Assembly: GCA_001017865.1 (NCBI GenBank) | Contig: LATQ01000001.1 | Location: forward strand, 423,071-428,423 | Length of the DNA stretch: 5,353 nt | From: Rhodococcus sp. IITR03 | GTDB lineage: Bacteria > Actinomycetota > Actinomycetes > Mycobacteriales > Mycobacteriaceae | Direction of reading: 5' to 3' | Shown here: positions 1 to 5,353 of the stretch, in pieces | Layout of the letters: each line of letters opens with the position of its first letter | Numbering within the stretch: position 1 is the first letter of the stretch | Notes under the pieces: generated by a model | Databases searched by the model: none | What the model saw: the letters and a program-made list of their open reading frames with translations, nothing else | What the model was told of the DNA's origin: nothing | Program-made: the position numbers and the translations under genes

Positions 1-727
1 CGCCGTCGCGCACGGCAGTCGCGACCGCGTTCGGCGCGGGCCGTGGCTGCCGCGCTCGACACCGTCCGGGCCGAGAACCCCGGTCTGGACGTGCGACTCG
101 CGTTCCTGGACCTGAACACCCCGTCTGTCGGGCAGGTCCTCGACGCGCTCGCCGCGGACGGGCATCGGCAGGTCGCGGTGGTGCCGCTGCTGCTCGGCAG
201 CGCCTTCCACGCGCGGGTCGATCTGCCGGCCCTGTTGCACGATGCGCAGCAACGTCATCCTTTGCTCGAGGTGCTGTGCTCGCCGATCCTCGGCGACGAC
301 GATCTCCTCGTCGACGCGGCTCGTGACCTGATCACGGCCACGGGGGTGTCCGTCGATGATCCGTCCGTCGGTGTCGCGGTGTGCGCGGTGGGATCGCGGC
401 GCCCCGAAGCGAACCGCGCGACCGAGCTGGTCGTTCCCCGCATCCTCGCCGGGACGGCGTGGACGCAGGCCGCGGCGTGCTTCGCCACCACCGGCCCGTC
501 CGTGGGGACGACCCTCATCGACCTCACCTCCCGCGGCGCCGCATCGTCGTGCTGACGCCGTGGATCCTCGCCCCCGGACTGCTCTGGGACCGCGCTTGCG
601 CCGAGGCCGACAGCCTCGGGCACGTGCGGGTCGCGCAGACCTCACCCGGCACGATGCCGTCGCGCGGGTGATCACCCAGCGCTACACCGAGGCCGTGCAC
701 CGCCGGCGCGGACTGCGCGTCGCCTGA
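1..727 (+). CDS. CbiX-family sirohydrochlorin (ferro)chelatase, 5'-partial, three frameshifts
   Basis: Probable cytosolic chelatase that inserts Fe2+ (or Co2+) into sirohydrochlorin. Next to sulfate-uptake genes, siroheme for sulfite/nitrite reductase is the likelier product; compare mycobacterial che1. The start lies left of the window. The frame opens at base 2 with AVAHGSRD, the family's N-terminal motif, whose His (11-13) is a metal ligand. A second conserved His is in AFHARVDLP (208-210). The C-terminal half is a second CbiX-like domain whose matching motif reads AVGSRRPEAN without His, as is usual in long actinobacterial forms. Reading shifts three times, each fixed by one added C: near 25-26 (restores SRDPRSAR), 538-540 (restores SRGARIVVL) and 640-642 (restores AQTLTRHDAVARVI). 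The repaired visible product is about 242 residues, ending RRGLRVA. The family is clear; iron versus cobalt specificity is inferred from context only. Confidence 0.82.
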
Positions 728-741
728 GTCGCGTCCGACTC
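726..741 (+). terminator. Short hairpin at the chelatase stop codon
   Basis: A perfect 6-bp stem (GAGTCG / CGACTC) with a 4-base loop begins inside the TGA stop of the chelatase gene. No T-tract follows. It could be a weak terminator or a processing hairpin between the chelatase and ppk2 genes. Short GC-rich dyads arise easily by chance at this base composition, so function is uncertain. Confidence 0.25.
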
Positions 742-771
742 TCCGCCCGAGTTCACGCACGATTCGCATTC

Positions 772-787
772 CTCCGCTACAACGGAG
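772..787. repeat. 5-bp inverted repeat upstream of ppk2
   Basis: CTCCG (772-776) and CGGAG (783-787) flank the 6-base loop CTACAA, about 45 bases before the ppk2 start. It is one of three neighbouring dyads in this 105-bp gap. It may be a hairpin in the ppk2 leader or an operator half. The arms are short and chance is a real alternative. Confidence 0.2.
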
Positions 788-792
788 TCACA

Positions 793-808
793 GTCGTCGT
801 TCGACGAC
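793..808. promoter_or_regulatory. 7-bp perfect palindrome just upstream of the ppk2 ribosome binding site
   Basis: GTCGTCG (793-799) and CGACGAC (802-808) are separated by only TT. The dyad ends 12 bases before the ppk2 Shine-Dalgarno site. The 2-base spacer is too tight for an RNA hairpin using the full stem, so a protein-binding operator is the better functional reading. I recognise no known regulator consensus in it, and the GTCG composition is common in this genome type. Confidence 0.3.
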
Positions 809-820
809 ATCGGTGATCCG

Positions 821-826
821 GGAGGA
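821..826 (+). promoter_or_regulatory. Ribosome binding site of ppk2
   Basis: GGAGGA lies 6 bases before the GTG at 833. It decides the start: no other in-frame start with a comparable site is present, and the encoded N-terminus (MQNELRRYIDRL) suits the family. Confidence 0.7.
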
Positions 827-832
827 CCTCGC

Positions 833-1722
833 GTGCAGAACGAACTCCGTCGCTACATCGACCGGCTCCGCACGGAGGGCTATTCGGTGCGCGACGACCA
901 CGGTGAGGACCCCGATCTGATCGACATCGAGGGCCGGGCCGTCGACACCTGGCGGGAGAACTATCCGTACGACACCCGGATGGACCGCGCCACCTACGAG
1001 GTCGAGAAGTACCTCCTGCAGATCGAACTGCTGAAGTTCCAGTCGTGGGCCAAGGACAACGGGTCCAAGCACATCATCGTGTTCGAAGGTCGCGACGCCG
1101 CCGGCAAGGGCGGCACCATCAAGCGGTTCCAGGAGTACATCAACGTCCGGCACGCCCGGACCGTCGCGCTCAACAAGCCGTCCGACCGCGAGCAGGGCCA
1201 GTGTACATGCAGCGCTACATCCAGCACTTCCCCACCGCCGGTGAGCTCGTGCTGTTCGACCGCTCCTGGTACAACCGTGCCGGGGTCGAACGCGTCATGG
1301 GGTTCTGCAGCGACGACGAGTACGAACGCTTCATCACTCAGATCCCGATGTTCGAGCAGCTCATCGTCGACGCCGGGATCTCGCTGACCAAATTCTGGTT
1401 CTCGGTCACGCAGAACGAACAGCGCACGCGGTTCGCGATTCGCCAGCTCGACCCCGTCCGCCGCTGGAAGCTGTCGGAGATGGACCTCGAATCGCTCGAC
1501 AAGTGGGACCAGTACACCGAGGCGAAGGAAGAGATGTTCCGTCGCACCGACACCGATCACGCCCCGTGGACGACGATCAAGTCGAACGACAAGAAGCGGG
1601 CCCGGATCAACGCGATGCGGTTCTTCCTGAACCAGTTCGAGTACGACGACAAGGACCGTCAGATCGTCTTCCCGGCCGACCCGAAGATCGTCCAGCGCGG
1701 CAAGGACGCCGTCGGCGACTAA
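833..1722 (+). CDS. ppk2: Polyphosphate kinase 2 (PPK2 family), one frameshift
   Basis: Cytosolic kinase that moves phosphate between inorganic polyphosphate and nucleoside diphosphates (polyP + NDP = NTP + shortened polyP), linking the polyphosphate store to the ATP/GTP pool. The first 123 residues read in one frame and include the Walker A motif GRDAAGKGG (86-94). After DREQGQ the frame is lost at 1202-1204, where one missing G in a TGG codon gives TGTAC instead of TGGTAC. With it restored the text runs on as QWYMQRYIQHFPTAGE, followed by the Walker B region LFDRSWYNRAG (about 141-151) and a helical lid (MGFCSDDEYERF). The repaired length of 296 residues is normal for single-domain PPK2, and the size and N-terminal extension suggest the NDP-using class I type. 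GTG start with a good ribosome binding site. The next gene starts 95 bases downstream on the same strand, so co-transcription is possible. Confidence 0.9.
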
Positions 1723-1753
1723 CTGCCGGGAGGTCGTGCTCCGGCGTGCCGAG

Positions 1754-1776
1754 GCGCGCAGGGCTGGCGCGCAGCC
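1754..1776 (+). terminator. GC-rich hairpins between ppk2 and the stress-protein gene
   Basis: Two mutually exclusive stems overlap here: GCGCGC (1754-1759) with GCGCGC (1767-1772) around a 7-base loop, and GGCTG (1762-1766) with CAGCC (1772-1776) around GCGCG. They start about 32 bases after the ppk2 stop. There is no T-tract. This may be a weak terminator or attenuating structure; in DNA this rich in GC it could be chance. Confidence 0.25.
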
Positions 1777-1806
1777 TGTGATCCGTACCACACTGGACGG
1801 TGACGC

Positions 1807-1813
1807 GAGGAGG
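1807..1813 (+). promoter_or_regulatory. Ribosome binding site of the universal stress protein gene
   Basis: GAGGAGG lies 4 bases before ATG 1818. A GTG at 1800 is in the same frame but would place this site inside the coding region, so ATG 1818 is preferred. Confidence 0.65.
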
Positions 1814-1817
1814 CAGC

Positions 1818-2686
1818 ATGGGCACAGCCAATGTCGGTCACGGAATCGTCGTCGGCATCGACGGATCGGACAGCGCACTCGATGCGGCCCGGTGGGCCGC
1901 GTGCGTCGCCCGACGTCTCGGCGAACCGATCGACTGGTGCACGTTCATCCCCCCACCTCCGACAACGGGACCGACCCGTCGGAGGCCGTTCTCACCGCCG
2001 CGGAAGCAGCCGTTCGTGGCGCAGTCGACCGGGTGGAGGTCCGGCGGTCCACCCGTCGGGCAAGCCGGATCGCGTGCTCACCGACCTGTCGCGCGAGGCA
2101 CGGATGATCGTCCTCGGTCACACCACCACCACCGAATGGCAGTCGATGGTGCGGCGCTCCGACGTCGTGTCGGTCGCCAACCACGCCGAATGCCCGGTGG
2201 TGACGTGGCGCAGCGCGAGGGATTCCAGCCACCCGACGGCCGTCCGGTCGTCGTCGGCGTGGACGGCACCGAGGTCAGTGCGGAGGCGGTCGAGCACGCG
2301 TTCGCGACCGCAGCGGCGCTCGAGGCACCGCTCGTCGCGATCCACACGTGGACAGAGCAGTCCACGCTCACCTACGGCGAGGGATCACGGTTCACGGACT
2401 GGACTGCCTACGTCGAGCACCGGAGGAGGAGATGAAGTCGCATACCTCCGGGCACACCGAGCGGTTCCCCGACGTCGAGGTCTCCTACCGGGTCGAGCGG
2501 GGCAAGCCCGACATCGTCCTGCTCGAGGAATCCAAGAGCGCCCAGCTCGTGGTGGTGGGCAGCCACGGCCGGAGTCCGCTGGCCGCTGCGGTGGTCGGCT
2601 CGAGCAGCCAGGGACTCATCCACCACAGTTGCTGTCCGGTCATGATCTGCCGGGCCCACCACCGGTCGGAGACCGAGGCCCACTGA
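1818..2686 (+). CDS. Tandem universal stress protein (two UspA domains), four frameshifts
   Basis: Two-domain cytosolic UspA-family protein, usually tied to stress, stationary phase or hypoxia in actinobacteria; its exact role is not predictable from sequence. Domain 1 opens with [11 protein letters not shown] (10-20) and ends near ECPVVTWR (about residue 132). Domain 2 opens with VVVGVDGTE (about 148) and ends with CCPVMICR. Domain 2 has a complete G-2X-G-9X-GS nucleotide motif (Gly249, Gly252, Gly262-Ser263). Domain 1 has [15 protein letters not shown] in that place and lacks two of the three glycines. Four one-base losses break the frame: 1926-1933 (restores [11 protein letters not shown]), 2044-2046 (restores [11 protein letters not shown]), 2214-2216 (restores [14 protein letters not shown]) and 2421-2425 (restores VEHREEEMKSH). 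Repaired length is about 290 residues, typical for the tandem form. It ends 34 bp from the convergent cysA stop. Confidence 0.85.
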
Positions 2687-2710
2687 GCCGACCCGCGTGA
2701 CCCTCGAGTC

Positions 2711-2746
2711 CCCCGCTCGGTTACTGCGCGGCGGTACCGAGCGGGG
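2711..2746. terminator. Candidate bidirectional terminator at the convergent usp/cysA junction
   Basis: An 11-bp perfect inverted repeat, CCCCGCTCGGT (2711-2721) and ACCGAGCGGGG (2736-2746), encloses a 14-base loop. The structure spans the cysA stop codon and lies 24 bases after the stress-protein stop, where transcripts from both strands should end. Neither side has a T-tract, which actinobacterial terminators often lack. This is the longest perfect dyad I found in the window. Termination is inferred from position and symmetry. Confidence 0.55.
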
Positions 2747-3718
2747 CGGTCTCCGACGCGGCGGGAGCGTGCGCGTAGACCGTGTCGCCCGCGACGAGAC
2801 CCAGGTCGTGGCTTCGCCGCGGGTGATCTGCGTCGTGAACTGCTCACCGGTCGCGTCGTTGCGTAGTTCGACACGGACCTCGAAGCCCAGCCGGACCACA
2901 CGCTCGACGGTCGCCCGCGTGACACCGACCGAACCGCCGGAGGTGTCGGAGAGCGCGGGTCGCCGGGCGAGCCGGATGTCGTGCGGCCGCACCAGCACGC
3001 CGTTGAGCTTGGACACCGTCCCGAGGAACGACATCACGAAGCTGTTCGCCGGGCGATCGTAGAGTTCCTCCGGCGTTCCGACCTGTTCGATGCGTCCGGC
3101 GTTCATCACCGCGATGCGGTCGGCGACGTCGAGCGCCTCTTCCTGGTCGTGCGTGACGAGCACGGTGGTCACGTGCACCTCGTCGTGCAGGCGGCGCAGC
3201 CAGGTCCGCAGGTCGGCGCGGACCTTCGCGTCCAGGGCGCCGAACGGTTCGTCGAGCAGCAGCACCTGCGGGTCGACGGCGAGGGCACGGGCGAGGGCCA
3301 TGCGCTGACGCTGGCCGCCGGACAACTGCGCCGGATAGCGTCGCTGGAACCCCCCGAGCCCGACGATCTCGAGCAGGTCGTCGACCCGCTTCGTGATCTC
3401 GTCCTTGGGTCGCTTGCGGATCTTGAGTCCGAAGGCGACGTTCTCGCGCACCGTCATGTGCTTGAACGCGGCATAGTGCTGGAACACGAAACCGATGTCG
3501 CGCTTCTGCGGGGTGACGCCGGTGACGTCCTTGCCGGCGATGTGGACGGTGCCCGCGTCGAGGGTCTCGAGGCCGGCGATCGAACGCAGCAGTGTCGACT
3601 TCCCCGAACCGGACGGTCCGAGCAGGGCGGTGAGCGAGCCGGACGGGATGTCGATGCCGACGTCGTCGAGTGCGGCGAAGTCTCCGTAGTTCTTGCGCGC
3701 CCCGGTGACGGTGATCAT
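2721..3718 (-). CDS. cysA: Sulfate/thiosulfate ABC importer ATP-binding subunit CysA, one frameshift near the C-terminus
   Basis: ATPase that powers sulfate/thiosulfate import through the CysT-CysW channel at the inner face of the membrane. All nucleotide-binding elements are present: Walker [10 protein letters not shown] (34-42), Q-loop Gln80, signature LSGGQ (132-136), Walker [10 protein letters not shown] (152-160) and switch His190 (LVTHDQEEA). The sequences [14 protein letters not shown] and VRPHDIRLA (about 243-251) are typical of CysA; the latter opens a TOBE-like C-terminal domain. After residue 303 (TRGEA) one base is missing at 2809-2811. Adding a C gives [19 protein letters not shown] and a TAA stop at 2721-2723, for 332 residues. 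Without the repair the frame runs wrongly through the intergenic gap into antisense of the stress-protein gene. ATG 3718 overlaps the cysW stop as ATGA and has GAGGAG 6 bases upstream. Molybdate or iron transport is less likely given the partners. Confidence 0.92.
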
Positions 3719-4520
3719 TCGGTGCTCCTCTTCCGGTCGAGCAGGGTCATCAGCAGCAGGACGATCACCGCGATGGCCATGAGCAGGGTCGCGGCGCTGT
3801 AGGCGCCGAAGGTGTTGTGGTCGTCGATGTACCGGGCGTGCACGAGCAACGTCAGGGTCTGGGAGACGCCGGGGAAGCCGGACGAGACCATGATGACGGC
3901 GCCGAACTCGCCGAGGGCCCGGGCGACGGTGAGGACGATGCCGTAGGTCAGGCCCCAGCGGATCGCCGGCAGCGTGATCCGCCAGAAGGTCTGCCAGGTG
4001 TTCGCACCGAGGGTCGCGGCGGCCTGCTCCTGCTCCTCCCCGATCTCGCGCAGCACCGGTTCGACCTCGCGCACGACGAACGGCAGCGTCACGAAGATCG
4101 TCGCGAGCACCATGCCCGGCAGCCCGAAGATCACCTTGAAGCCGAGATCCTCGACGGCACCGAACCAGCCGTTGGCGCCCCACAGCATGATCAGGGCGAC
4201 ACCCACGACGATGGGCGAGACCGCGAAGGGCAGGTCGACGACGGCCTGCAGCAGTCCTCTCCCCGGGAATCTGCCGCGGACGAGGGCCAGCGCGACGACG
4301 ATGCCGAAGATCACGTTCACGGGAACGACGATCGCGACGATCAGCAGCGACAGGTTCAGCGCCGAGATCGCGGCGGGAGTGCTGATCGACTCGGCGAACG
4401 CCACGATGCCGTTCTCGAAGGTGCGGTAGAGGATCACCCGATCGGGACGAGCAGCAGCACGAACAGATAGGCGAGCGCGACGAAGCGCAGCGACAGTCGG
4501 GATGCGACGGACGGTTTCAC
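3715..4520 (-). CDS. cysW: Sulfate/thiosulfate ABC importer permease CysW, one frameshift near the N-terminus
   Basis: Inner-membrane permease that pairs with CysT to form the sulfate channel. Translation starts at GTG 4520, overlapping the cysT stop as GTGA, with AGGAGG 7 bases upstream. The first 28 residues ([13 protein letters not shown] then a hydrophobic stretch ending VPIG) reach an in-frame TGA at 4436-4434. Adding one base between 4437 and 4436, most simply C, changes this to GGG-CTG-ATC and restores [14 protein letters not shown]. The rest reads cleanly, giving 268 residues. About six hydrophobic segments are visible. The cytoplasmic EAA loop that contacts CysA is [12 protein letters not shown]...ITLP (about 165-185), and [15 protein letters not shown] is a CysW-type segment. 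A GTG at 4437 would open the longest uninterrupted frame, but it drops the first membrane segment and has no ribosome binding site, so I reject it as the start. Confidence 0.9.
3725..3730 (-). promoter_or_regulatory. Ribosome binding site of cysA
   Basis: GAGGAG on the minus strand, 6 bases before ATG 3718, inside the end of cysW. It supports the ATGA-overlap start. Confidence 0.6.
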
Positions 4521-5353
4521 CGGTCGTCCTCCTCTCGGCGCAGCCCCCGGTTCGCGACCAGGCGCAGGACGAACAGCACGACGAAGGCGATCACCAGCAG
4601 CGCGACGGAGACCGCGGCGGCGTTGACCGGCCGGTCGATCTCGATCTGCTGTTGGATGTACTGCGACGCGACCTGGGTCTTGTACGGGATGTTGCCGCCG
4701 ATGAGCACGATCGAGCCGTACTCACCGATGGCACGGGCGAACGCCAGGCCGGTGCCGCCGAGGACGGCCGGTGCGAGCACGGGCAGCACGACCGTGCGGA
4801 AGATCGTGAAGTTGCCGGCTCCGAGCGAGGCGGCGGCCTCCTCGACCTCACGGTCGGCCTCGATGAGCACCGGCTGCACCGAGCGCACCACGAACGGCAG
4901 CGTGACGAATGCCAGCGCCACCACCAGTCCCGGCTCGGTCGCGTTGAGCTGCACACCGATCGGGCTCTGCGGCCCGTACAGCGAGAGCAGCACGATGCTC
5001 GCGACGATCGTCGGCAGGGCGAAGGGGAGATCGATGAGGGCGTTGACGAACTTCTTCCCCGGGAACTCGTCGCGGACGAGCACCCAGGCGATCACCGTGC
5101 CCATCACCGCGTTGATCGCCGCGACGACCAGCGAGACGACGACGGTGATCCGCAGGGTCGCCAGGGCGGCCGGAGCGGTGATCGCATCGACGAAGGTCCC
5201 GAGACCGTCCGAGACGGAGTGGAAGGCCAGGGCCGCGAGGGGAAGCAGGACGATCAGGCTCAACCACAGGGTGGCGATGCCGATACCGAGGGGCCCGACG
5301 CGCCGGTGAACATCCGCGACGCCGTCGGGCGGGGGGCCGCGGCGGACGGTCCC
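4517..5353 (-). CDS. cysT: Sulfate/thiosulfate ABC importer permease CysT (CysU), 5'-partial
   Basis: Inner-membrane permease that forms the sulfate channel with CysW. It is the only gene here that reads without interruption. The frame is open from the right edge (278 residues visible, near full family length), so the true start is probably only a few to about 20 codons outside. A TTG at 5263 would open the frame, but it cuts into the first membrane helix (VGPLGIGIATLWLSLIVLLP) and removes in-frame sequence (GVADVHRR) that looks like a normal cytoplasmic N-terminus, so I reject it. Family marks are LPFALPTIVASIVLLSLYG, the EAA loop EEAAASLGAGNFTIF...VVLP (about 171-191 of the visible part) and ARAIGEYGSIVLIGGNIP. 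A last helix (about AAAVSVALLVIAFVVLFVLR) is followed by a short charged tail. The stop overlaps the cysW start by 4 bases. A sulfate-binding lipoprotein gene (subI/sbp) would be expected upstream, beyond the edge. Confidence 0.92.
   Translation of the reverse strand, partial: GTVRRGPPPDGVADVHRRVGPLGIGIATLWLSLIVLLPLAALAFHSVSDGLGTFVDAITAPAALATLRITVVVSLVVAAINAVMGTVIAWVLVRDEFPGKKFVNALIDLPFALPTIVASIVLLSLYGPQSPIGVQLNATEPGLVVALAFVTLPFVVRSVQPVLIEADREVEEAAASLGAGNFTIFRTVVLPVLAPAVLGGTGLAFARAIGEYGSIVLIGGNIPYKTQVASQYIQQQIEIDRPVNAAAVSVALLVIAFVVLFVLRLVANRGLRREEDDR
4528..4533 (-). promoter_or_regulatory. Ribosome binding site of cysW
   Basis: AGGAGG, within GAGAGGAGGA on the minus strand, sits 7 bases before GTG 4520 inside the end of cysT. 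It fixes the cysW start upstream of the frameshift and shows that the real gene begins in the GTGA overlap. Confidence 0.7.

Noticed and set aside
728..832. Sigma-70-like promoter for ppk2 (TTCACG at 752-757 and TACAAC at 778-783)
   Set aside because: The spacing is about 20 bases and both boxes match poorly, so the sequence alone does not support a promoter call.
1195..1210. Programmed ribosomal frameshifting in ppk2, and likewise in the other genes
   Set aside because: Ten sites in five unrelated families, with no shared slippery heptamer or downstream structure, all of the same deletion type. Sequence error explains this far better.
994..1878. 294-codon open frame on the - strand opposite ppk2
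   Set aside because: It mirrors the PPK2 coding sequence and extends into the stress-protein gene. It has no domain and its composition is typical of an antisense frame.
2118..2133. Short ACC triplet run in the stress-protein gene
   Set aside because: It encodes consecutive threonines in frame and is too short to call a functional or unstable repeat.
2981..3802. Long open frame on the + strand (273 codons) opposite cysA
   Set aside because: It is antisense to the strongly conserved cysA. Its translation is rich in His, Asp, Glu, Gly and Arg with no recognisable domain, as expected from the mirror of a high-GC gene.
2408..4183. 591-codon - strand frame suggesting a CysA fusion protein
   Set aside because: Only the middle encodes CysA. 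The N-terminal part is the wrong frame of cysW, and the C-terminal part is out-of-frame read-through past the cysA frameshift into antisense of the stress-protein gene.
3817..4470. Open frame on the + strand opposite cysW
   Set aside because: Antisense shadow: highly charged, repetitive composition with no hydrophobic core or motif, no convincing ribosome binding site, and full overlap with a recognised permease.

Overview
The window looks like chromosomal DNA of a high-GC actinobacterium, most likely Mycobacteriales (Rhodococcus/Nocardia/Mycobacterium relatives). The evidence is strong G/C preference at third codon positions, GTG starts, AGGAGG-type ribosome binding sites, and protein families in an arrangement that resembles the sulfur-assimilation locus of mycobacteria. 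The genus is inferred from gene content, not proven.

Layout. On the + strand come the 3' part of a CbiX-type sirohydrochlorin chelatase gene (to 727), a polyphosphate kinase 2 gene (833-1722) and a tandem-domain universal stress protein gene (1818-2686). Facing them on the - strand is a sulfate/thiosulfate ABC importer operon transcribed cysT (from beyond the right edge to 4517), cysW (4520-3715) and cysA (3718-2721), with 4-base stop/start overlaps at both junctions. The two blocks converge at a 34-bp gap. An 11-bp perfect inverted repeat (2711-2721 / 2736-2746) covers the cysA stop codon there and is a good candidate for a shared terminator.

How the genes fit. CysT and CysW form the membrane channel and CysA is the ATPase of sulfate import. 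The chelatase probably inserts iron into sirohydrochlorin to make the siroheme used by sulfite (and nitrite) reductase. In M. tuberculosis the related order is sirA-cysH-che1 facing cysA1-cysW-cysT-subI, so I expect cysH/sirA just left of the window and the sulfate-binding protein gene just right of it. The ppk2 and stress-protein genes sit in the slot between the two sulfur blocks.

The most striking property is not a new system. Five of the six genes are broken by apparent one-base deletions, ten in total (chelatase 3, ppk2 1, stress protein 4, cysA 1, cysW 1). Every one is repaired by adding a single base, nearly always a G or C at or beside a short G/C run, and family motifs continue straight across each repair. 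Only cysT reads cleanly. I see no insertions and no in-frame nonsense changes, so residual sequencing/assembly error is much more likely than gene decay. Gene extents below are for the repaired reading frames. I found no RNA gene, mobile element, CRISPR array or convincing undescribed system.
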